A DNA stretch of 64,000 nucleotides from Amaurobius ferox (lineage: Eukaryota; Arthropoda; Arachnida; Araneae; Amaurobiidae). Both the position numbers and the translations under genes were made by a program. Below the pieces are notes generated by a model. It did not search any database, had not been told where the DNA came from, and worked only from the letters and a program-made list of their open reading frames with translations. Where the stretch lies: assembly GCA_951213105.1 (NCBI GenBank), contig OX578140.1, positions 27,861,362 to 27,925,361 on the forward strand, read 5' to 3'. Positions within the stretch are counted from its first letter, which is position 1; each line of letters starts with the position of its first letter. Positions 55,485 through 64,000 of this stretch are shown piece by piece.

Positions 55485-57110
55485 GATTTTTTTAACACTT
55501 TACTGCAAAATTGAAAAGTGTTTATGACTTTGTTCATTCTGTCAGTCAGTCTGTTTGTCTGTCTGTCTGTCTCTCCGTTAGCACGATAACTGCCGTAAAA
55601 ATGACTTAATCAAAATGAAATTTTAGTATGTTGTTCAGACGGTCTGAAGGACCTATGGGAATATAAATGAATAATATCACCCAATTAGTTTTGGATTGAA
55701 CCCGGGTTGAAGAAATGAAATACATTGAACCCTATGGGACCTAATTTCTCAAACATTTTTAAGCAAAGTTAAAATTCACAAATTTCTTCGAAAATGTTAG
55801 GTAATATTGAAATTATTCCATAAAATATATAAAAAAAAATTCAGCAGAATTTATTCAGTAGTTTTTCAGATAAAAAATTAAAATAATAATAACACAACTT
55901 ACACCTTTTATACAAAACTATCATGTGACCATGGTATGAAAAGATTACGTGACCCACTTCAAAATAAAATATGGCATCTATCTTGTCCAAAATCGCGATT
56001 TTTAAAGTTCTTTTTAATTCATATTGAGTGTTGAATTCATCCTAAAACCGCTTTATTTTTGCTTAACTTCTGTGCATCTACATACTGAAACAACGCAATG
56101 ACAATATATTTGAGTTTAAATGATCATCCAAATTTGATTATTTCTACAACGAAGCCTATTTTCCACTTATGTAAAATGTAAACAGAAAAATATGTAGGAT
56201 GAGTTGTATAAAAATTGCTGTATTTTTTAACGCAAAAGTATTTAGGTCATGGGGTCTGCATAGCTGATATGAATGAAATATTCATTGATTTTACACAGAG
56301 AAGGACGATTTTTTCGATGAAGTTTTAAGCATAGAGTTTAATTACTTGTAGCTCCATGGTCTTAAGTTTTTAAATAAAATAAATTATCCAAGTACTGTGA
56401 TGAAGAAAATGATTGGGAAAATGTTATGAATGAAATGCTGTTTTTATATAGAGAGCCAGGCGTGTTATTTTTTCTATGACGTCATTTGAATGAATTTCAG
56501 TCTTTTCGAAGAAAATCAGTCAGTTGTTTTCGAGTGTCAGTTGTTTTCGATGAAGTTTTCAAATATAATAAACAATTGTAGCATTATGATGATTTTTAAA
56601 ATATTACCGAGGAATGTATTGCATTTTAGAGATGAGAAACCAGGCAATTTATATTTCAATGACGTCATTTAAATGAAGTTCATTCTTTTCGATGAAGGTT
56701 TAAGTTTTCAAATATAATAAATTAATGTAGTATAGTGATAAGTTTTAAAATATTTCTTAGGATTGTATTGCATTTTAGAGATGTTTAAATAAAATTGCAT
56801 TGAAGTTGGAAAGTGTTTCATAATCAATGCTTTAAGCATTTTTTTAAAATATTACCGAGGAATGTATTGCATTTTAGAGATGAGAAACCAGGCAATTTAT
56901 ATTTCAATGACGTCATTTAAATGAAGTTCATTCTTTTCGATGAAGGTTTAAGTTTTCAAATATAATAAATTAATGTAGTATAGTGATAAGTTTTAAAATA
57001 TTTCTTAGGATTGTATTGCATTTTAGAGATGTTTAAATAAAATTGCATTGAAGTTGGAAAGTGTTTCATAATCAATGCTTTAAGCATGATTGATACTTCT
57101 TGTCATAAAT
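55485..57110 (+). repeat. Dispersed repeat R1, most complete copy
   Basis: The full order is present: AACACTTT/AAAGTGTT start, (CTGT)n, CACGATAACTGCCGTAAAAA, CAGACGGTCTG, GAACCCGGGTTGA, CATGTGACC/ACGTGACC words, GAATGAAATATTCATTGATT, and the end words TTCATAATCAATGC and CATGATTGATACTTCTTG. About 1.6 kb with no coding capacity. It contains the 248-bp tandem duplication near its right end. Confidence 0.8.
56593..57088. repeat. 248-bp tandem duplication inside R1
   Basis: Copy 1 (56,593-56,840) and copy 2 (56,841-57,088) are almost identical, sharing for example ATTACCGAGGAATGTATTGC and AACCAGGCAATTTATATTTC. A more diverged relative of the same unit precedes them at about 56,330-56,592. Confidence 0.95.
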
Positions 57111-57985
57111 TTTGCATTAACCATTCAAAAGATGTTACACGTGTTCTCGATGTTACATAAAATAAAGAAATATTTGTAAATAAGTTGGTTCTCTAAATGA
57201 ATTATGCGATAGGTAATGTAAAAAAAACATTTCACTTAAATAGCGTAATAAACTATATATTTAATAAACTTTAAGGGCGTGGCCGCAAAATGTTCAATTT
57301 CTCTACAAGGAGATACTAACTTGTTCTTGATAAAAGACAAACTTGTTATAAAAATTAATTATTAATTAGTTAAAAAATAAATATTATATGAATTCGATAC
57401 TCAAAATTAAGTATTAGAAACTATATATTTAGAATTATAGGCAGTTAGTTATTCACAAACATAATTTAGCATGATGCCTTCCTCAGCATAATTAGTTCTC
57501 ATATTGAATATTATAATTTAGGGGATCACAAACAACTAAGTATGATGAATGATGGTTATATTTCAAACAATATGCTATTACTAATTTATTTACCCACGAT
57601 TTAGCTCATACAGTACCGTCTCTTGTGTGTTAAATATTTATGGAGCTTTTTGCAAGTGATCATCCTTGTCATATCTCGGCAGTTGCGGACTTTTCAGGTA
57701 GCTAACGTTCTACAACTGGTGTTCAACCGTTCAACAACTTGATTCCCGAAGTTACTTTTAAGAAGTTATTTTACATGTATCTCGAACCACCCAGGCAACT
57801 TAGTTAAACTGATAAAGACATTATATATGACTGTTCATTATTCTTGACTGCTCATTATGTCGGATTCTCACTATGTGTGTGTGTGTTGCAGTGAATGCAT
57901 CCACTCAAAAATCGACAGCAGATGACTCTCAGAAATTGTCAAAATTTAAAATAAAATACTGCGTATGTTATGTTCAAAAATATTA
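57111..57985. other. AT-rich noncoding stretch
   Basis: A short (GT)n at 57,873-57,887; otherwise nothing recognised. Confidence 0.5.
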
Positions 57986-57989
57986 TTTA

Positions 57990-58205
57990 AATACTTGTTT
58001 TATGCGTAATTTTTGACGATGTAAAGAATAAGATGGATCCCATTACTCTAAAGCTAGCTGTTCTCGAGATATTTTAGTTTTTTCACATTTTTCATACGCC
58101 ACAGTTGCCTTACACTTTTCTGGTAGATCGGACTGTCTGGGTCTCAACAACAGCACTTTTGCTACGCCGTCTTTGAAATTACGTTCAGTTACCAAATGAA
58201 ATCGG
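57990..58205 (-). repeat. Dispersed repeat R8, minus-strand copy split by a SINE tail
   Basis: Reverse-complemented, it reads CAAAGACGGCGTAGC, then (beyond the insert) GGCGTATGAAAAATGTG and AAATATCTCGAGAACAGCT, matching the start of R8 at 29.52-29.64 kb. Confidence 0.75.
58102..58155 (+). mobile_element. 5'-truncated SINE tail, second copy
   Basis: AGTTGCCTTACACTTTTCTG and GGACTGTCTGGGTCTCAAC, then an AACAGCA tail: the last roughly 54 bp of the SINE. The flanks TTTTCATACGCC (58,089-58,100) and TTTTGCTACGCC (58,157-58,168) form a 12-bp duplication with two changes. It was inserted into R8. Confidence 0.85.
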
Positions 58206-58315
58206 AAATTGAATTAAAATCTGTAATTAAAAATAAGCGTGCGCGTTATTTTGTACAATGGAATTTATTTTAATAAAATATTGGAGAAATAAAGAGAAAA
58301 TGAGTATGAGCCTGT

Positions 58316-58510
58316 AGGGAAAGTCATATGCTGCCCACGTCAGATCTTTTAATCGGTCTTAGAGAAATGGATAAACGCATATATTCTGTTATTTATAAGA
58401 TACACATTTTATAATTTATACTTAACTTTATTGATACTAAACATCTACAATTTTTAAAGCGTTCAAATATTTATTAAATATTTTAATAAAAAGAGGATAT
58501 GAGTAAGAAT
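58316..58510 (+). repeat. R4 element, copy at 58.3 kb
   Basis: The core GGAAAGTCATATGCTGCCCA is followed by CGTCAGATC; two substitutions from the other copies. Confidence 0.6.
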
Positions 58511-58579
58511 TACACACGCATATATATCACAGAAACCGTATTATGAAAATCCATATAATAAAGCAAGATTCCGCCACAC

Positions 58580-58755
58580 TGGATACTAACGGTAAAACCG
58601 CATCTAAATATTCCATTCAATTACCGAATGCTGGCAACTAATTACCTATATACCCATTCCTCGCATAATATATTCTCAGTTACTGTCTATTCGAAAATCT
58701 CGGGGCAGATTCATAGAATATAGAATGTTAACCATTCGAAAACTACATCTACGAT
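58580..58755 (+). repeat. Old repeat block R7, copy 3
   Basis: Contains GATACTAACGG, AAATATTCCATTCAATTACC, CTGGCAACTAATTACCTA and TATTCGAAAATCTCGGGGCA, in R7 order. Confidence 0.5.
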
Positions 58756-59480
58756 ACATCAATATAAATCATTGTGAAACTGATTGAATATTAATCTATG
58801 TGTGTGATAGTATTTTGATATAAGTATCATCTTAACAGTTCGTGTATATGTCATCTAAATTCATGCAATGATATTTTGTTTAATATGATAGCAATATAAT
58901 TTGGCAGTTCTTTATTAGTGTGTTTATGTATTTGTATAAGTCTCAAACTTTAATAGTTTGGGAACGAATAAAATTGTTAATTAATGAATATTAAAATCAG
59001 TTATAGTTATTACAATAAGAATATTAAAATCATATTACCTTTATTAAAATCTCGACACTATTATACATACGAATACCCTAAAATATATTACTGGGTTCCA
59101 GAGTATGGCACCAACAGTTACTAAAATTGTATATCCCCCAAAAGTCCTCCACACGGTTTTCTAGGAACCTGAAACACATTTACATGGGGGCATCACTTTA
59201 ATAATTTTTGAAAAGGGACAAGCATATTTCTTAAGAGTAGGAAAAAAGTTAATGCACTATTGTTTTAATGAAGGAAACACAAAAACAAGGCGAATAATAT
59301 AAAAACATAATAATCTGGAAATCATTGTATTGTAACCCCACCAACTGAATCCTATACATTGCGCCCCTGTACATATAATTTCGAACACGAGGCAAAGACT
59401 TATTGAGCCGATTTTTGGCTAAAATTACAAATTTCAACGTTAGGTGCATTACATTTGTGAACATAAAACGTATTTAAAAA
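58756..59480. other. AT-rich noncoding stretch
   Basis: No gene. The right end (59,370-59,470, with GAGCCGATTTTTGGCTAAAA) is the start of the tandem array that follows. Confidence 0.5.
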
Positions 59481-60245
59481 AGTTATAACATAATTCTCTG
59501 ACTGGCTTAAATTCTAGTTAGGAAATAATTTTAAAGAGTAAAGTGGCTATAGTTTACTAATTGAGTACTTTTCTCTTTGCTTCCGTAATTTCGACCATGG
59601 GGCAAAAAGTAACTGAGCAAATTTTCGGCTAAAATCACGATTTTCGACTTTAAATGCAATGCATTGTTAAACATAATAAAATGTATTAAAAAAATGTTCT
59701 CAGCGAGTGTTAGCTAGTCGCAAGTGAAGCCTATCAACTTGCGAAGCGAGTTACGGGAGTTGGCGAGAGTAAGGGGCGGAGTCCAATGGGCATATTACAC
59801 CTGCTCCAACGGGTGTATTACGCCTGCGTAACAGGTGGCACTGCGTAACAAGTGCTCGCGAAGCGAGTTACGGGGGATGGAGAGAGTGGCGATCAGGAGC
59901 TGAAGCCCCCTAGTGTATTAAAAAATGTTGTAACATGCTTCTTTAACTGGCTTACATTCTAGTTAAGCATTAATTTTAAAGAGTAAATTGGCTATCGTTT
60001 ACTAATTGATAATTTTTATTTTTTCTTCCGGAATTTCGATCACGGGTCAGAAACTAACTGAACCAATTTTCGACGTTAGACAATTATTGCGTTAGACGCA
60101 ATATATTGTTAAACATAATTAAATGTATTAAACAACGTTATGGAATAGTTCTTTGACAGGCTTAAATTCTAATTATGCAGTAAATTTAAAACGTAACGTA
60201 GCTATCGTTTACTAATTGCGTGCTTTTCTTTTTTTTTTCTTTCGC
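59390..60245. repeat. Tandem array, ~200-bp units, interrupted by a GC-rich insert
   Basis: About three units share TTCTTTGACTGGCTTAAATT-type text, GTTTACTAATTG, TTCCGTAATTTCGACCATGG and AACATAATTAAATGTATTAA. They are seen near 59,490, 59,937 and 60,150, with a partial unit before them. A 215-bp GC-rich segment interrupts the array at 59,699-59,913. Confidence 0.85.
59699..59913. mobile_element. GC-rich retroposon-like insert with 16-17-bp target duplication
   Basis: The flanks TGTATTAAAAAAATGTT (59,682-59,698) and TGTATTAAAAAATGTT (59,914-59,929) duplicate the array sequence at the insertion point. The insert is about 55% GC. It contains GCGAAGCGAGTTACGGG twice (about 59,738 and 59,850) and ends GAAGCCCCCTAG. 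No A/B box, poly-A tail or frame is obvious. The class is unknown. Confidence 0.75.
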
Positions 60246-61280
60246 AATTAGTATGATTTTCAGTCAACATGAACTTCCTTAAAATGAACAAATCCGTTTA
60301 GTTTTGAAAAATGTGTTTGGAAACAAGCTAAAAATATATATTTTTTTAAAGAATCATATTCCTCAGGAGGGATGAGAGACTTTTGTGTTCTGCAACACCA
60401 TTAGTCTATTTTCGGAAGACTTTGCTTTTGCAAAAAATACTGGCTAATATATGATACGGAATAATAGTTTGGTGTGTGGTAGTAATACTTTTCATGTAGC
60501 GACTCTAGTGTTGCAGCATAATTTCTAAATCATACCGCTACACTTATTAGAACAGACATATTTTGAAATGTGAAGTAGTATGTTTAAATAATAACTTTAT
60601 TTCTATAAAAGGCAAATTCGGTGTCGAAAGGCTCTACGTAGATTTTAGTGATAGTTTATGTATGTATTTTGCAATGTAACAGGACACATAATCTCTAATC
60701 AAACAGGAATAACTCTATTGCTGTATAAATAAAATTTAAAATACATCTGATTATTTGCTTTGCCATCACATAAGAACTGTTATACCGAGTTTCATGAAAT
60801 TTTGATGGTTATCCTTAATATATACCTGTTTAACATTTATGTGTTTGTTTGCCTGCCTTCATGTTATTCTGACTATTTACTTGGTTTGGCATGAGCAAGT
60901 CGTTATATGAGCTTCCACAGAAACAGAACTCAAACGTTATTGGATTCTCCAATCGTCACCTAATTTCTTCCTGAACTTTTCTACAATAGATGCAATTAAA
61001 AATCCGATAACGTGATGTGATCGCTGTTTATGCCTCTATCTCTACAACTATGGAAACTTTATAAATTAGCAAAATAAAAAATAAACTTTCTAATATGTTG
61101 ACAATATTAAAAGAATGAATATTTTGTTTCATTTATTTGAGGTTTTCATAATATGACGTATATTATTATCATATATTTACATATATTTTGTTATCAACAA
61201 CTAAATTGTATTATTTGTGTTTTACTGAATGGCAGTATTAGGTCATTTCTTACTATTAACATCTTCTTTTGGCTTATTCT
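60246..61280. other. AT-rich noncoding stretch
   Basis: Nothing recognised. Confidence 0.5.
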
Positions 61281-61282
61281 GG

Positions 61283-61750
61283 GCATAGAATTGGAAGTAT
61301 ACTTATAGACAGTTCACCGCAAATTGTGAGTTATTTTCTTTACATCATATGCCTCGTACAAAGAACGGGTATATGGCTAATAACAAAGAAGCCAGCTTCT
61401 TTACTTATGTATACCCGAGTATAATCATCAAATTATTAAAATACAAGAACGCTTTATTCTGAAACACTTGGCTACATTTTGCAAAACTGCTGAAGCTAAA
61501 TTGACAATTTCACAATGCATAAAATTGGGAGTATACTTACAGACAGTTCACCGCAAATTGTAAGTTATTTTCTTTACATCATATGCTTCGTACAAAGAAC
61601 AGGTATATGGCTAATAACAAAGAAGCCAGCTTCTTTACTTATGTATACCCGAGTATAATCATCAAATTATAAAATACAAGAACGCTTTATTCTGAAACAC
61701 TTGGCTACATTTTGCAAAACTGCTGAAGCTAAATTGACAATTTCACAATA
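61283..61750. repeat. 234-bp tandem duplication
   Basis: Copies 61,283-61,516 and 61,517-61,750 differ at only a handful of positions. Both include CAGTTCACCGCAAATTGT and GGCTAATAACAAAGAAGCC. Recent by its identity. Confidence 0.96.
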
Positions 61751-62149
61751 CATAATTATGGGATTTAGAGCAAAATCGATGAGCTGCAATAAAACGAAAT
61801 TTTAATAACATGTACATGCCAAATTATGAGAATATATGGAAACGGATTTTCGGTGCCTATATTTATATGTATCATTATCAACCAAAAATTTTTACACATA
61901 CATTTTCACTGATTAATCACTGATTATGCTATATTGAACACGGTAATCATTTTTCCAAGCATAACAAAATATAGTTAAACATAGCGAAATCAGGATAGAT
62001 ATAATTCAAATATCCTTATTCAAAAATTTATTCAGATGCACTTATTAAAAGGGATTTAACGAAACGTAGCACTGGTATCAATCAAACAAACATTCTTGTA
62101 AATTCCGTCCATGAGAAAAACTGCCTAAGCTGAAAAATTGAACTTGTTA

Positions 62150-62284
62150 CTTTCCTTATATACATAATGTATAAGGAAAGTATTGTGACGGGGTCGAAAA
62201 TTCGAATTCGAGTTTTCGACGGGAGAGCACGTTTCAAGCATCCCTGATCACGAATCAAACATTTTTGAAGTGATGTCTGTGTCT

Positions 62285-62343
<59 letters not shown>

Positions 62344-62660
62344 TATGTGTGTGTGTCAGTGAGTCTGTGGAGACGATAACTGGCGAACGAATGGACCGAT
62401 TCGAACCAAATTTGGTACAAAAATCACAATTCGTAAACACTGGAAGCCTATTGTTTTTATACGCAATCGAATGTTCAGAACCCCCCTAAATTTTCGAATG
62501 AAATTTTGAAAAAATCGTCAAAAAATCAAAACCACTAATAAAGTTACGCAAATAGACATTTCTTATGTAGTTTTTCATTAGAAAACGATTGGCATAAATT
62601 TTAGAACGCTAACATGAACCGTTCTCGAGATATTGTACATTTTTCAAAAAAATTATCAAA
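62150..62660 (+). repeat. Dispersed repeat R2, intact copy
   Basis: From TATAAGGAAAGTATTGTGAC through TTCGAATTCGAGTTTTCGA, a (GT)n run (62,277-62,340), GAGACGATAACTGGCGAACG and CGAACCAAATTTGGTACAAA to AACCGTTCTCGAGATATTGT. It contains the uninterrupted counterpart of the foldback element's target (GGCATAAATTTTAGAACGCT at about 62,590). Confidence 0.82.
62277..62340. repeat. (GT)n microsatellite
   Basis: About 30 GT units inside R2. The Thr/His and Cys/Val reading frames over it are artefacts. Confidence 0.97.
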
Positions 62661-63010
62661 AAGTCATAAAATAAAAAAAAAATTCCTATTGAGAAACATG
62701 TTCACTTTTTATATGTAATACCATGCGATAAATTGAGTGACATCATTCTCGGGGATCTAGCTCGTTCCATTCATGAAAAAAGATACTTTGAATAATACAT
62801 TTGTATTTGAACGCCAATAGTCATTTATCTGCTGTAAGAATAACTTATTTCTTAGTGCATAACGCTTGGCGAGATTTTGGCGACGAATTTGGCGTAATGT
62901 CGCCAACTTGGCGACTTTTTTTAAATGTTGCCAAATTAAGGAAAATCACGCCAAATGGATAAATATGCCGCTAAATCAATGAAAATGACGACTAATTGTC
63001 GAATATTCAA
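62661..63010 (-). repeat. R3 element, minus-strand copy
   Basis: The minus strand carries TTCATTGATTTAGCGGC, GTTGGCGACATTACGCC, CGTCGCCAAAATCTCGCC and the AATAAGTTATTCTTACAGCA, TGGCGTTCAAATAC and TTTTTTCATGAATGGAAC words in the same order as 31.98-32.53 kb. Confidence 0.8.
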
Positions 63011-63057
63011 CATCTTGGAAAGAATATTAGTATCTACTATAAGAAAAACCTATTTTT

Positions 63058-63130
63058 TTACTGTAAAAGTAGTAAATTCATTACATTATATAAGGAAAGT
63101 CATGTGTTGCCCACATCAGATTTTTTATCA
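63058..63130 (+). repeat. R4 element, copy at 63.1 kb
   Basis: TTACTGTAAAAGTAGTAAAT followed by TATAAGGAAAGTCATGTGTT and GCCCACATCAGATTTTTT; the best match to the 40.6-kb copy. Confidence 0.75.
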
Positions 63131-63237
63131 TTGTAACCCGACTGCGTGTCGTATATTATCTCTAAAGTGTTGTAATCATAGGCTTTTTCGGACTTCTTTC
63201 TCGAGACTCAGAGGACTGCTATGTCAAAAATAACACT

Positions 63238-63430
63238 AAAAATATGAAATCCAAGGACAAAGTCAATGTTTTTACATCTTGTCATTATTGTGCCTCTCCT
63301 GCAACTCATTTTCACATCCTCGACAATATCGGTGCTTCTTCGCATTTATTTGCTGGGGATCAATAGAGTTTCTAGTCAATTCAAGCGACAAGGTCTTTTA
63401 GACTTGGTGTGGGAATTTCTAGGACAAGAG
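63238..63430 (+). pseudogene. Probable LINE C-terminal remnant
   Basis: In one frame CHYCASPATHFHILDNIGAS (about 63,278-63,337) resembles the C-x2-C-x~8-H knuckle of Jockey/I-type ORF2 C-termini. After a frameshift, RQGLLDLVWEFLG (about 63,390-63,428) resembles the family's terminal L-L-D-L-V. It is weaker than the 45-kb copy. The 100-codon frame at 63,266-63,568 spans it but mixes frames. Confidence 0.5.
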
Positions 63431-63639
63431 TTTAGCAAGAAAATTAACATTTATGTTCATAGAAATAGTCATCTCTGGAGAAATATGGAACTGAAATTGG
63501 AGAAACGGATTGTATTTGTTCTCAACGTATGTGTTTTGGATATGTCCAACTCAGGAATTCAAACTTAAAGTAAAATAAGTAAATTGTATTACATTTTTAA
63601 TATAATTTTCCAAGGACAGCAACGGCATTGCCATTTTTT

Positions 63640-63770
63640 TCATTTAACAGCAAGTTCACAAATGTTGGAGGCAGGGACGCCCATAGGGAGGAACGGACAC
63701 TACTCAAGTGAGGAAGCTGGCGTCAAACGGGAACCGGAACTCCAATATATTTTTTAGATTAAAGAAGACA
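63640..63770. mobile_element. Candidate transposon-end fragment
   Basis: GGACGCCCATAGGGAGGAAC resembles the GCCCATAGAGGAGG text at 14.43 kb and similar arthropod element termini. A GC-richer patch (GGCGTCAAACGGGAACCGG) follows. No partner end is visible before the window ends. Confidence 0.3.
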
Positions 63771-64000
63771 GGAAACATACACAAAAATTAGATAATCAGA
63801 TATGCATGGGGGTCCGTGATAATGTTTGTAGGTGGCCTGAAATTCGTATGGGAAGTCCTGTTGGAGTCTTGTGCCTGTTCTAGTAGCAGAAATAATAAAA
63901 CGTGTGCATATGAACAGTCAATAAATTTATAAATCGTTTATTAAAAAGTGCATGTATCGCAAGCTTTACTTATTTTTGTCACTCACAACACTACATTGAC

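Noticed and set aside
62082..62489. Open frames with Thr-His, Cys-Val or Thr-Gln runs.
   Set aside because: They are translations of the (GT)n run inside repeat R2.

Overview
The window is AT-rich, repeat-dominated eukaryotic nuclear DNA with no intact host protein-coding gene that I can support. Several features point to an arthropod, most likely an arachnid such as an orb-weaving spider: long (TA)n tracts, four degenerate Tc1/mariner transposons of four different lineages, a Penelope-like element, ZMYM/hAT remnants, a solo LTR, and SINEs whose head is a complete 5S rRNA sequence. The organism call is inference; nothing in the window is a species marker. There is no prokaryotic signature (no operons, no ribosome binding sites, no CRISPR).

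Layout. 1-11 kb: a MITE with 260-bp inverted repeats, three dead Tc1-like elements (1.49-3.14, 5.79-7.21 and 8.70-10.21 kb) and a reverse-transcriptase pseudogene (10.24-11.0 kb). 11-20 kb: TA tracts, old repeat blocks, a GC-richer promoter- or LTR-like patch (15.28-15.56 kb) and a solo LTR (18.92-19.47 kb). 20-26 kb: two hAT copies in opposite orientation flanking a Penelope-like RT/GIY-YIG remnant. 26.6-27.4 kb: a MITE with a strong central hairpin. 28.5-38.1 kb: nested dispersed repeats containing a 5.17-kb foldback-type element (32.56-37.72 kb), whose arms are arrays of about 141-bp units and whose centre keeps a broken THAP domain. 38.4-41.2 kb: a fourth Tc1-like element split by a 5S-headed SINE, then a second 5S-headed SINE. 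43-50 kb: minisatellites, a LINE 3' end, tRNA-like fragments and a 3 x 184-bp array. 50-64 kb: hairpins, tandem duplications, SINE tails, a GC-rich retroposon-like insert and LINE remnants.

I use these labels for recurrent noncoding families. R1: contains (CTGT)n, 1.2-1.6 kb. R2: contains a (GT)n run and the core TTCGAATTCGAGTTTTCGA, about 0.5 kb. R3: built of TTGGCGA/TCGCCAA words. R4: carries GTCATGTGTTGCCCACATCA. R5, R6 and R7: old low-identity blocks. R8: a 'GTGGCGTAGC' family. At 62.15-63.13 kb, R2, R3 and R4 lie end to end, and the same order recurs on the minus strand across 28.5-38.1 kb, so they may be parts of one large nonautonomous element.

The two results most worth following are the foldback/THAP element, whose empty target site can be read from a paralogous repeat in the same window, and the SINE family that carries the same body and CAA-type tail behind either a tRNA-like head or a 5S rRNA head, with 5'-truncated copies that still have target-site duplications. 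All repeat and homology calls were made by eye.
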